Shown here one piece after another: positions 1 to 6,886 of a DNA stretch of 10,686 nt (positions are counted from its first letter, which is position 1; every line of letters begins with the position of its first letter). A program made the position numbers and the translations under genes. The notes below the pieces were generated by a model. It made no database searches, was not told the origin of the DNA, and saw nothing but the letters and a program-made list of their open reading frames with translations. Source of the stretch: Bacteroidota bacterium (lineage in GTDB: Bacteria; Bacteroidota; Rhodothermia; Balneolales; Balneolaceae); assembly GCA_024635465.1 (NCBI GenBank), contig JAGXIS010000020.1, positions 1-10,686 of the forward strand, given 5' to 3'.

Positions 1-941
1 ATATTCTTCCACGCCGACTCATCCTGATCTCCTTTCGAAACGGCTTTTTTCATCTCATTGTTAACTTCATCAGATATAAAAAAGCTCTTATTCGGATCCT
101 GACCAAGCCTCTCCTTCGTAAGTTTGATCTCATCAGGCCCTAGTGGAGATCCGTGAGAACCTGCCGTACCCTCCTTATTGGGGCTACCAAAACCGATAGT
201 TGTTTTGCACTCAATAAGTGAGGGTGTGTCAGTAGTTTGTGCTTTGCGGATTGCTTTTTCAATTTCTTCATGATTGTGCCCATCAATAACCTGGACATCC
301 CAACCATACCCTTCAAAACGTTTAACCGTATTATCACTAAAAGCGAGATCAGTAGAACCATCAATGGATATTTGATTGGAATCATACAGGTAAATCAATT
401 TTTTCAACTTCAAATGACCGGCCAGAGAAGCTGATTCGTGAGAAATCCCTTCCATTAAATCACCGTCACTTACAATCGCATATGTAAAATGATCAACAAT
501 TTTATGATCTTTTTTATTAAAAGTTGCAGCCATAAACTCCTCTGCAATGGCCATCCCCACGCCTGTACCGAACCCCTGTCCCAATGGACCTGTAGTGGTT
601 TCTACACCTGGAGTCTGACCAAATTCTGGATGACCGGGTGTTTTGCTCTTATATTGGCGAAAGTTTTTAAGCTCATCCAAAGGCAAATCATAACCGGTGA
701 GATGCAAGAGGGAATAGAGCAGCATAGACCCGTGTCCGGCAGAAAGAATAAACCGATCCCGGTCGAACCATCGTGGATTTTTGGGATTGTGTTTTAAAAA
801 TTTTGTCCAAAGTACAAATGCGACATCTGCCATTCCCATGGGCATTCCCGGGTGACCGGAATTTGCAGCCTGAACGGCATCCATTGAGAGTGTTCGAATC
901 GTATTTACACAGTTTTGGGCCGTCTGATTTTCTTGATTCAT
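1..941 (-). CDS. tkt: Transketolase, N-terminal part (runs off the left edge)
   Basis: Transketolase moves two-carbon ketol units between sugar phosphates in the non-oxidative pentose phosphate pathway, using thiamine diphosphate (TPP) and a divalent metal in the cytoplasm. I translated 313 codons from the ATG at 941 with no stop before the window edge; the family is usually about 650-680 residues, so roughly half is present, covering the TPP pyrophosphate-binding domain. Visible landmarks are SGHPGMPMG (28-36) with the conserved His30, [10 protein letters not shown] (67-76), the TGPLGQG stretch (117-123), and the metal/TPP motif SDGDLMEG (158-165) continuing to [10 protein letters not shown] (186-195). 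Near residues 260-264 is AGSHG, which carries the conserved substrate-phosphate histidine region. The ATG at 941 gives the usual short leader before the conserved N-terminus; no clear Shine-Dalgarno precedes it. It follows the TPR gene after a strong terminator, so it probably has its own promoter. The family call is very sure. Confidence 0.97.
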   Translation of the reverse strand, partial: MNQENQTAQNCVNTIRTLSMDAVQAANSGHPGMPMGMADVAFVLWTKFLKHNPKNPRWFDRDRFILSAGHGSMLLYSLLHLTGYDLPLDELKNFRQYKSKTPGHPEFGQTPGVETTTGPLGQGFGTGVGMAIAEEFMAATFNKKDHKIVDHFTYAIVSDGDLMEGISHESASLAGHLKLKKLIYLYDSNQISIDGSTDLAFSDNTVKRFEGYGWDVQVIDGHNHEEIEKAIRKAQTTDTPSLIECKTTIGFGSPNKEGTAGSHGSPLGPDEIKLTKERLGQDPNKSFFISDEVNNEMKKAVSKGDQDESAWKN

Positions 942-979
942 CAAATAAGTAAAGGTTATAGCTCTTTTTTTAGTACCTA

Positions 980-1009
980 AAAAGATAGGTAAGTTCGTTA
1001 CAAGGCAAA
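980..1009 (-). promoter_or_regulatory. Candidate Bacteroidota-type promoter for transketolase
   Basis: On the minus strand, TTTG (1009-1006) is followed after 18 bases by TATCTTTT (987-980). The known Bacteroidota primary-sigma consensus is TTTG, about 19 bases, then TAnnTTTG, so only the last base of the second box differs. It lies between the terminator of the upstream TPR gene and the tkt start, giving a leader of roughly 35 bases. A 6-base inverted repeat (974-979 with 986-991) overlaps the -7 box and could be an operator or chance. This is inferred from pattern and position only. Confidence 0.4.
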
Positions 1010-1020
1010 AGAAAAAGCAA

Positions 1021-1055
1021 AAAAAAAGCCATCCTTTTTTAAAAGGATGGCTTTT
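1021..1055 (-). terminator. Strong intrinsic terminator after the TPR gene
   Basis: A perfect 15-base inverted repeat (1024-1038 with 1041-1055) has the GC-rich core GCCATCC/GGATGGC flanked by A and T runs. Read on the minus strand it begins about 25 bases after the TPR stop codon, and the stem runs straight into seven T residues (1027-1021), the classic rho-independent form. A shorter T run on the other side makes it partly symmetrical, but no plus-strand gene ends here, so it serves the minus strand. Confidence 0.85.
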
Positions 1056-1079
1056 AAATTCGTTCAGAAAGAGATCAGA

Positions 1080-2102
1080 TCAAGGAGCGTGTCCTTCACA
1101 CTTCAACTCAAACTGTAACTCATGGTTGGCAGGTTCAGTAAATCCACCATATGTCGCATTTTCAAAAGCTGAACAGGCAGCTGTGAAATCTCCTTGTCCT
1201 TTCAGTGCAGTTCCCAATTCAAAATAGATTTTTGCTTTGTCAGCAACACCGCCTGTATGAAGATCAAGTGCTCTTCTTGCGCTTGCTTCAGCGTTACTCC
1301 AGCTGGTGCGTCTGTTATATATCTCAGCTAATCTATATTGAGCTTCATCAGAAGTTTCATCATAGTCCTCAACTCTTTGAAGAAGTTCTATCGCTTCATC
1401 AAATCTTCTCTCATCGGAAAGATTAACCGCTCTGAAGATTAATTCATCATGCGCACCTTCTTGTGCATTTTGCAATGTTCTATTGTCGTTTACACGGCTT
1501 GCTACTTCAATAGCCATATCGTACCATCGCATAAATCCATCGACATCATCAGGAGTCATCTGTTTTTGAACAATGCCTTTTTGGTAATACGCAGCTGCAT
1601 AGTTTGCATTCAAATTAATTGCGTTATCCAGATCACTCATTGCATCTTCAAAGTTTTCTTGTCTATAGTTTAGGATCGACCGCACATAGTATAGCTGTGG
1701 AATAGCCATTTCTGCCTGCTGTCTGATTTCCGGGTTATTAAATTCTATAGCAACTTCTTGCGAATCTTTAAAGTAATCAAGAGCATAGTTTACAGATGTC
1801 AGTGTCCTTGTACTTTGATAATTCCTGTACGCATCGGATGCTCTACTGGCATATACACGTGGCAATCTTTCTTCAATTAATTCCACGATATCTTCCAATT
1901 GATTTTGATTTGCAAGATCCAATGTTTCACGATATACATCGATTGCATCTGCAAACTGATTGCTTCCGGCTAATTCCTGAGCTTCATTGTAAAGCTGAAC
2001 AGCTTGTGCTCTCGCTTCATCCTGAGCGTAAACACTCTGCGTAACGCTGATAAGCATTACAAACATAAATGAGAGTATTAGTGATATTTTATAAGTTTTC
2101 AT
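1080..2102 (-). CDS. Secreted tetratricopeptide-repeat protein
   Basis: This is a 340-residue protein with a clear signal peptide: basic MKTYK, a hydrophobic stretch about 6-22, and a likely cleavage after VYA (24-26) just before QDEARAQ. The mature part is helical with repeated TPR-like units, for example AVQLYNEAQELAGSNQFADAI (around 34-54), YYVRSILNYRQENFEDAMSDL (138-158), RFDEAIELLQRVEDY (233-247), RLAEIYNRRTSWSNAEASA (257-275) and IYFELGTALKGQGDFTAAC (292-310). TPR arrays are protein-binding scaffolds, so it probably works in the periplasm or on the inner face of the outer membrane; its partner is unknown. Two cysteines close to the C-terminus (310 and 334) are the only ones in the mature chain and could form a disulfide. 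The start is supported by GAGGT four bases upstream of the ATG. It is followed by its own terminator, and no enzymatic motif is visible. Confidence 0.85.
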   Translation of the reverse strand: MKTYKISLILSFMFVMLISVTQSVYAQDEARAQAVQLYNEAQELAGSNQFADAIDVYRETLDLANQNQLEDIVELIEERLPRVYASRASDAYRNYQSTRTLTSVNYALDYFKDSQEVAIEFNNPEIRQQAEMAIPQLYYVRSILNYRQENFEDAMSDLDNAINLNANYAAAYYQKGIVQKQMTPDDVDGFMRWYDMAIEVASRVNDNRTLQNAQEGAHDELIFRAVNLSDERRFDEAIELLQRVEDYDETSDEAQYRLAEIYNRRTSWSNAEASARRALDLHTGGVADKAKIYFELGTALKGQGDFTAACSAFENATYGGFTEPANHELQFELKCEGHAP

Positions 2103-2105
2103 TCT

Positions 2106-2111
2106 TACCTC
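2106..2111 (-). promoter_or_regulatory. Shine-Dalgarno fixing the TPR-protein start
   Basis: On the minus strand the bases before the ATG read GAGGTAAGA, placing a GAGGT core four bases from the start codon. This is the clearest ribosome-binding site in the window; most other genes here start without one. Confidence 0.6.
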
Positions 2112-2222
2112 GTTAATTATGGTTCTTTCTGAACTAAACGTGCTTAACTTAATGAAAATTTAAATATAAAATCATTAAGAAATAACGTATGCATGTAAAG
2201 TGTTTATTTGAGTAAATGTTTC

Positions 2223-2936
2223 TTAATAAGAAAAATTGGGTTGCAATTTTCTGTTTTTGTAAAAATCACAAATATACTTAATCGCTAAGTCAGTATCATC
2301 TGTAAGGTAAAATAGACCTGTGTCTGCCTTACTGATATAACCGTCTTTAACCAATCTTTCCTCTATCCAATCGGTTAATCCTTTCCAATATTCTTTTCCA
2401 ATCAACACAATAGGGATTTTTTCGATCTTTTCTGTCTGAATAAGAGTTAATGTTTCAAATAATTCATCTAATGTTCCAAAACCGCCCGGAAAAACGATAA
2501 AACCCTGTGCATATTTAACAAACATCACTTTTCTGACAAAAAAATATTTAAAATTTATTACATATTCAGCTGTAACAAATTTATTGACCCCTTGCTCTTT
2601 TGGTAGATCGATACCAAGACCTACTGATTTTCCTCCATATTGAAATGCCCCTTTATTAGCGGCCTCCATAATCCCGGGTCCCCCACCTGTAATTACTCCA
2701 AAACCATTTTCTGAGATTCCGATTGCGGTTTTAACGGCCATCTCGTAATATTTTGACCCCGGCTTGAGTCGGGCTGAACCAAAAATAGATATACATGGAC
2801 CTATTCTAAGCAGTGAGTCATAACCATCCACAAACTCACCCATGATCTTAAATACACTCCACAGATCTCTGTGACTATCTTCATTGAAGTTGTTTCGTGG
2901 TTTATTCTCTTCCGAAAAATATTTAGGTGATGTCAT
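2223..2936 (-). CDS. LOG-family (TIGR00730-type) nucleotide phosphoribohydrolase
   Basis: This 237-residue protein belongs to the LOG/lysine-decarboxylase-like Rossmann family. Characterised members hydrolyse cytokinin riboside 5'-monophosphates or other nucleoside monophosphates to base plus ribose 5-phosphate. The defining motifs are intact: SIFGSAR (50-56), GGGPGIMEAANKGA (84-97), the conserved Arg-Lys in FVRKVMF (133-139), and PGGFGTLDELFE (150-161), which carries the catalytic glutamate. The extra 45 or so N-terminal residues, with SVFKIMGEFVDGYDSL, are seen in the longer bacterial LOG proteins, so this is not the short plant-like form. The older annotation 'lysine decarboxylase' would be wrong for this family. 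The ATG lies 5 bases after the DUF5683 stop, so it is the last gene of the parA-parB-DUF5683-LOG run and is probably co-transcribed. It may do nucleotide salvage or housecleaning; the real substrate cannot be read from sequence. Confidence 0.92.
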   Translation of the reverse strand: MTSPKYFSEENKPRNNFNEDSHRDLWSVFKIMGEFVDGYDSLLRIGPCISIFGSARLKPGSKYYEMAVKTAIGISENGFGVITGGGPGIMEAANKGAFQYGGKSVGLGIDLPKEQGVNKFVTAEYVINFKYFFVRKVMFVKYAQGFIVFPGGFGTLDELFETLTLIQTEKIEKIPIVLIGKEYWKGLTDWIEERLVKDGYISKADTGLFYLTDDTDLAIKYICDFYKNRKLQPNFSY

Positions 2937-2941
2937 ACTTG

Positions 2942-3571
2942 CTATTTTTTTTGCAATGATACTTTAAAAGATAATCCCGGGCTGCCATCTGCAATGATTG
3001 CCGGTCCAATCATCGTATTTGCAGAAAGATCATCCGAAACATCAAAACTACGCATATGTGCATATACATATGCATCTAGAATATTCAAACCATACGCCAA
3101 CCCCATTACAACGAACATAAAGTCCCTTTGATTGTGAAAACTGTCGCGTACAGACTGTAATTGACTTTGATTTACATTTTGAAGCCTTTCCGGAGTGGGA
3201 CCAAATCTGAAATCATTATTCTCATCCTGATGTGAATTATAGTATGCTGCCCTGTAATCTTTGTATTGAGTGTCCAGATATCCTGCATATACACCGACTC
3301 CTACAAACATGCCATAGATTATTGGGACTTTCCAGATCTGTCTGTTTTCAATTTGCCCCCATCCGGGTATGATCATCGATTTAAAAAGTACAGATCGCGG
3401 AGATGGAAACTCGGGTTTTTCCGATTCCTGATCATCCCTATACTCGATTTGACTACTTCCGAATAATCGATTTTCCAATAGCAGATAGTCACTCTCTACA
3501 AATTGGATTTGAGAGTAGGATTGCACAGGAGTTGTTATGCAGATCAGTATGAGGATACTAATCAGTTTCAT
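2942..3571 (-). CDS. DUF5683 domain membrane protein overlapping parB
   Basis: From the ATG at 3571 this is 209 residues; an in-frame TTG one codon upstream (3574) is a possible but less likely start. The N-terminus is a signal peptide or anchor (about 1-19). The core has the DUF5683 hallmarks: FKSMIIPGWGQIENRQIWK followed by a hydrophobic segment PIIYGMFVGVGVYAGYL, then the polar YKDYRAAYYNS, and a second hydrophobic segment FMFVVMGLAYGLNILDAYVYAH. Similar proteins are common directly downstream of parB in Bacteroidota; the function is unknown to me. The start overlaps the last 14 bases of parB, which argues for translational coupling, and the LOG gene follows after 5 bases. It is likely an envelope protein facing the periplasm with two membrane-associated helices. 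A link to chromosome segregation is inferred from gene order alone. Confidence 0.85.
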   Translation of the reverse strand: MKLISILILICITTPVQSYSQIQFVESDYLLLENRLFGSSQIEYRDDQESEKPEFPSPRSVLFKSMIIPGWGQIENRQIWKVPIIYGMFVGVGVYAGYLDTQYKDYRAAYYNSHQDENNDFRFGPTPERLQNVNQSQLQSVRDSFHNQRDFMFVVMGLAYGLNILDAYVYAHMRSFDVSDDLSANTMIGPAIIADGSPGLSFKVSLQKK

Positions 3572-4478
3572 CAAAAAATTGAATCAAACGTTCAAGGTCA
3601 TCATCAGAATAATATTCAATCCGAATTTCACCCCCTTTACCCTTCTCTTTAATACTGACTTTTGTACTCAGTTTATCTCTCAGTTTTTTGGATACACTGT
3701 TTAGAAAAGGATCACGGTCTGTCTGTTTTGTTTTTTTTGTATTCTGAACCGTCTTTTTATCATATGTACTGACAATATCCTCGGTCTGGCGCACAGATAA
3801 CGACTTGGAAATGATACTCTTTAATATTTTCTTCTGATCTTCTTCACTCTTAACATTGATTAAAGCTCGGGCATGTCCACTCGAAATACTTTCATCGCGA
3901 AGTGCCGCTTGAACAAAATCCGGCAGTTGTAATAATCGTAGTGTGTTGGTAACCGTAGTTCGGTTCTTACCCACCCTATCAGCTACTTCAGATTGGGTAT
4001 AAGTACATTCATCGATGAGTCGCTGATATCCCATAGCGATCTCAAGCGGGTTCAGGTCTTCACGCTGAATATTTTCAATGAGAGCAAAAGCGATAATCTC
4101 TTCATCGTTAACTTCCCGTACGTATGAAGGTATTTCCGGAATTCCTGCAAGTTTTGAAGCTCTTAATCTTCTCTCCCCACTAATGAGCTCGAATCGTTTC
4201 TGCCCCAGATAACGAACTGTGATAGGCTGGATAAGCCCATGTTTGGAGATAGATGATGCCAACTGTTCAAGTGCAACCTCATTGAACTCTGTTCTGGGTT
4301 GATGAGGATTTGGGCGAATGTGTCCAACCGGTATGTTTAATACAACATTAACTCGCTCGGCAGGGTCGATAGGAATAGCAGTTTTTGTTTTTATAGTAGG
4401 CTTTTCTGAATCTCCTGACTCATTCTCATAATCAGGGAAAAAAGCACCTAAACCTCTGCCTAAAACTTTTTTACTCAT
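3558..4478 (-). CDS. parB: Chromosome-partitioning protein ParB (CTPase, parS-binding)
   Basis: ParB/Spo0J binds parS sites near the origin, loads as a CTP-dependent sliding clamp and works with ParA to separate sister origins. The protein has 306 residues, a normal length. An N-terminal KKVLGRGLGAFF (3-14) resembles the ParA-stimulating peptide. The CTP-binding domain (about 46-145) has NPHQPR (57-62), GERRLRA (101-107) and ENIQREDLNP (135-144). The parS-reading helix-turn-helix is TQSEVADRVGKNRTTVTNTL (161-180). A charged linker (about 238-262) leads to the C-terminal dimerisation domain. All key motifs are intact. It starts 16 bases after parA and its end overlaps the DUF5683 gene, giving one operon. 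No matching parS sequence was found in this window. Confidence 0.97.
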   Translation of the reverse strand: MSKKVLGRGLGAFFPDYENESGDSEKPTIKTKTAIPIDPAERVNVVLNIPVGHIRPNPHQPRTEFNEVALEQLASSISKHGLIQPITVRYLGQKRFELISGERRLRASKLAGIPEIPSYVREVNDEEIIAFALIENIQREDLNPLEIAMGYQRLIDECTYTQSEVADRVGKNRTTVTNTLRLLQLPDFVQAALRDESISSGHARALINVKSEEDQKKILKSIISKSLSVRQTEDIVSTYDKKTVQNTKKTKQTDRDPFLNSVSKKLRDKLSTKVSIKEKGKGGEIRIEYYSDDDLERLIQFFDETD

Positions 4479-4494
4479 AACGACTCAATAGGAA

Positions 4495-5295
4495 TTACGA
4501 TTTTGATAAAACTGCACTCGACTTCAGATACTTCTTGTTGTTGTGAATGATCTCACGGGCCAGTGATAAATAATTTTTAGCTCCTACACTGGATGCATCA
4601 TAAAGGATCGCAGGCTTTCCAAAGCTGGGAGCTTCTGCTAGCCTGATATTTCGAGCTATAATTGTAGAAAAAACTTTTTCATCAAAATATCTCTTCACTT
4701 CTTCCACGACCTGATTCGATAACCGTGTTCTGGTATCATACATCGTTAGAAGAACTCCTTCTATATCCAGCTCTCTATTTAGATGTTGACGTACTATTTT
4801 GATGGTATTCAATAGCTGTCCCAATCCTTCAAGAGCATAATATTCACACTGTACCGGAATCAGAACGGAGTTTGAAGCGGTCAATGCATTAATAGTAAGC
4901 AAGCCGAGTGATGGAGGGCAATCTATAATGATAAAGTCATATTTATCACTGATGTCTCCGATGGCTTTCAGCAGAATTCTCTCCCGTTCATTTCTATCCA
5001 CCATCTCAATTTCAGCCCCTACAAGATTTATATGTGCCGGAACCAAATCCAGATATGGCATTTCCGTCTCTTTAATGGCAGTTTGCATATCAACACCACC
5101 AACCATTACCTCATAGATGGAGTTAGTGACTGTTTTTGGTTCGATCCCAAGCCCACTTGTACTATTGCTCTGTGGATCTATATCGATAATAAGCGTAGGG
5201 TGTTCTATACCCGCCAAACTGGCTGCTAAATTAACAGCAGTAGTCGTTTTACCGACACCCCCCTTCTGATTTGCAATGGATATTATTTTTCCCAT
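4495..5295 (-). CDS. parA: Chromosome-partitioning ATPase ParA (Soj)
   Basis: This is a 266-residue ParA/MinD-superfamily ATPase. ATP-bound dimers coat the nucleoid and are released by ParB, which moves parS-ParB complexes apart. The deviant Walker A motif is KGGVGKTT (11-18) with both the signature Lys11 and Lys16. Walker A' is LIIDIDPQ (35-42) and Walker B is [11 protein letters not shown] (121-131). Close similarity to Soj and not to plasmid ParA types is shown by the short N-terminus with no helix-turn-helix extension. The ATG at 5295 puts Walker A at residue 11, as expected, and is preceded by an AAGAAAG purine run. It heads the parA-parB-DUF5683-LOG run. Confidence 0.97.
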   Translation of the reverse strand: MGKIISIANQKGGVGKTTTAVNLAASLAGIEHPTLIIDIDPQSNSTSGLGIEPKTVTNSIYEVMVGGVDMQTAIKETEMPYLDLVPAHINLVGAEIEMVDRNERERILLKAIGDISDKYDFIIIDCPPSLGLLTINALTASNSVLIPVQCEYYALEGLGQLLNTIKIVRQHLNRELDIEGVLLTMYDTRTRLSNQVVEEVKRYFDEKVFSTIIARNIRLAEAPSFGKPAILYDASSVGAKNYLSLAREIIHNNKKYLKSSAVLSKS

Positions 5296-5330
5296 TCTTT
5301 CTTAAGGAATTTTGATTGATGACACATAGG

Positions 5331-5359
5331 AATATAACCCAAGCCTCATAGGTAACCAA
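5331..5359 (-). promoter_or_regulatory. Candidate promoter of the parA operon
   Basis: On the minus strand TTGGTT (5359-5354), 17 bases, then TATATT (5336-5331) gives a reasonable sigma70-like pair, with a -10 box one mismatch from consensus and a -35 box three mismatches away. It leaves a leader of about 35 bases before the parA ATG. The TTTTGG at the -35 end also partly fits the Bacteroidota TTTG box. This is a pattern match only. Confidence 0.35.
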
Positions 5360-5447
5360 AAGAAGTTATGCACATTCCATGGTGGAAAACTTTATTGTAC
5401 TCCATCCTAAGAATCTATTTTCTATTAATTTAGAGATGAATCCACTT

Positions 5448-6053
5448 CTATCTATTACTTCCGGTCAGATGTAGATTTTGCCTTGCCGTCGGAGATTGGG
5501 ACGGATTGGTAATCGGCGTGAGTTTTTGAAAGCTTTGCCTGAAAATCGAGTCAACAGATGAAGCTTCACTTCCATAGAGTCCCTCTTGGAAATGCAGCAC
5601 ATCATTATGATCCGCCCAAGGCATTAGTTTGTCAATTTCCGATGCTCTGGTTGCATTACCCATTGATGCAGGAAAACCATTTTGAAATGATCCTATCGAT
5701 GCAGATTCAGAATCATTTGACAGTTCACTATCGACATCCCCGGTAAAAATAAATCCATACGTTAAACCAAGTAACAGAATAGCAGCTGCACTGTAATAAA
5801 TAACCCTTTTTGATCGGCGGCTTCCGGCTGCAGATTTTCTCACTTCCAATGACCGCAGAACCGCATCTACAACTTCATCAGGAGGTTGAATTGTATCCAT
5901 GTTGTGAAGTTTGTTTGAGACTTTTCTGAGCGTTTCAACTTCAATCAACAAGTTTTCATCATCTTTAAGGTCCCTTTCGAACTCCAATTTCTCCGAGGGA
6001 TCCATTTCATCATAAAGATATGCTGCACTTCTAATAATATTTTTATCATTCAT
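5448..6053 (-). CDS. Membrane-anchored anti-sigma-like protein, zinc-less
   Basis: This 201-residue single-pass membrane protein is encoded directly behind an ECF sigma factor, with ATGA shared between stop and start. The N-terminal cytoplasmic part (about 1-82) has the helical layout of anti-sigma domains: AAYLYDEMDPSEKLEFERDL (10-29) and LRKVSNKLHNMD (42-53). A hydrophobic segment VIYYSAAAILLLGLTYGFIF (84-103) follows a basic RRSKR stretch, so the N-terminus is predicted to face inward. The remaining roughly 95 residues are polar, low in predicted order, and probably periplasmic. There is no cysteine in the whole protein, so the zinc-binding HxxxCxxC motif of classical ZAS anti-sigma factors is absent. 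The role as regulator of the neighbouring sigma factor is inferred from coupling and topology. Confidence 0.75.
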   Translation of the reverse strand: MNDKNIIRSAAYLYDEMDPSEKLEFERDLKDDENLLIEVETLRKVSNKLHNMDTIQPPDEVVDAVLRSLEVRKSAAGSRRSKRVIYYSAAAILLLGLTYGFIFTGDVDSELSNDSESASIGSFQNGFPASMGNATRASEIDKLMPWADHNDVLHFQEGLYGSEASSVDSIFRQSFQKLTPITNPSQSPTARQNLHLTGSNR

Positions 6054-6685
6054 ACACTGTTTGATTCCTTCTCATGTTCTTCATCGAACATTTTACGAAG
6101 ATTAATCAACGCATATCTCATTCTACCAAGTGCAGTGTTAATTGAGACGTCTGTGAGCTCTGCGATCTCTTTAAAGGGCATTTCGTAGTAATGTCGTAAC
6201 ATCACTACCGTTCTCTGCTCTTCGGGTAAATTTGAAATATGTTTCAATAAACTGGATGTAGACTCATCGAGCTCAAGTTTTTCTTGCTGCCCAATTGAAT
6301 CCTCATCCGGCAATCTTTCATAAAAGTCGGTTTTTGATTCTTTATCGTATGAACCCTTAACGTCGACAAACCGTTTTTGTTTTCTTATATGATCAATTGT
6401 TGCATTATGTGCGATTCTCATAACCCAGGCAATCCATTTCCCCTGCTCATTATACGTGTCATCCATCTTGGTAATCACCTTGGTAAACGTCTCCTGAAAG
6501 ATATCATTGGCCGTTTCCCGGTTCTGTATCATGCTAAAGATGTACGAATAGATCTTGGCCTGATGACGATTCATTAATTCTCTAAAAGCAAGTTGATCAT
6601 CTTTTCTTCTGAAAAGATGCACCAAATCTTTATCGGCCATCTGCTCGTAACTACGCGGTATGTGATCTGAGTTAATAAGTCTCAT
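6050..6685 (-). CDS. RNA polymerase ECF (sigma-70 family, RpoE-like) sigma factor
   Basis: This is a 211-residue two-domain sigma factor. Region 2 (about 33-104) has the core-binding and -10 reading signature: AFRELMNRHQAKIYSYIFSM, then DIFQETFTKV (61-70), then WIAWVMRIAHNATIDHIRK (84-102). After an acidic linker, region 4 (about 143-197) has LPEEQRTVVMLRHYYEMPFK (153-172) and the helix-turn-helix EIAELTDVSINTALGRMRYA (173-192) that reads the -35 element. It would direct polymerase to a small regulon, probably in response to an envelope or stress signal passed by the overlapping downstream anti-sigma protein. The signal is unknown. The start is uncertain: Met1 (6685) lies only 8 bases from a good -10 box, and Met16 (6640, MADKDL) would still leave a complete region 2. 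Confidence 0.93.
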   Translation of the reverse strand: MRLINSDHIPRSYEQMADKDLVHLFRRKDDQLAFRELMNRHQAKIYSYIFSMIQNRETANDIFQETFTKVITKMDDTYNEQGKWIAWVMRIAHNATIDHIRKQKRFVDVKGSYDKESKTDFYERLPDEDSIGQQEKLELDESTSSLLKHISNLPEEQRTVVMLRHYYEMPFKEIAELTDVSINTALGRMRYALINLRKMFDEEHEKESNSV

Positions 6686-6693
6686 AGTATGTA

Positions 6694-6721
6694 ATTATGT
6701 AAATACAGTGTTTAATGTCAA
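6694..6721 (-). promoter_or_regulatory. Candidate sigma70-type promoter of the sigma/anti-sigma pair
   Basis: On the minus strand a perfect TTGACA (6721-6716), a 16-base spacer and CATAAT (6699-6694, one mismatch from TATAAT) form the best -35/-10 pair in the window. The -10 box ends only 8 bases before the annotated ATG of the sigma gene, so transcription would begin about at the start codon. That means either a leaderless message or translation from Met16. Confidence 0.5.
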
Positions 6722-6857
6722 AACATATTTAAAGAAACCACCATTCATTTTAAAAAGTAGTCACCGTTTATATGGTATTACGTAATTATCCCTCAACTGG
6801 ACTGTGTTACAACGTAAACTTTGATCTAATCTAAATCAGTTTACTGTATTGTTCTAT

Positions 6858-6878
6858 AACATCTTCATGTTAGATGTT
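6858..6878 (-). repeat. Small inverted repeat just after uvrC
   Basis: AACATCT (6858-6864) and AGATGTT (6872-6878) form a 7-base-pair stem with a 7-base loop, beginning 8 bases beyond the uvrC stop. It is AT-rich and not followed by a T run in the minus direction, so as a terminator it is weak. The rest of the 201-base gap to the sigma gene (6686-6886) holds the promoter listed separately, a 10-base palindrome ATTACGTAAT (6777-6786), and no gene that I can see. Confidence 0.3.
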
Positions 6879-6886
6879 TCACAAAA

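Noticed and set aside
489..797. Plus-strand open frame of 102 codons
   Set aside because: It lies wholly antisense to transketolase, whose minus-strand translation matches the family across the whole stretch; the plus-strand protein has no recognisable features.
1854..1864. CACGTG core resembling parS inside the TPR gene
   Set aside because: The flanks do not form the 16-base palindrome; it is a six-base match inside a coding region and expected by chance.
6777..6786. Palindrome ATTACGTAAT in the uvrC-sigma gap
   Set aside because: It is short and AT-rich, with no second copy found; as an operator it cannot be supported from one instance.
6874..6882. GTTTCAC half of a parS site after uvrC
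   Set aside because: Only one half-site is present and the other arm does not match.
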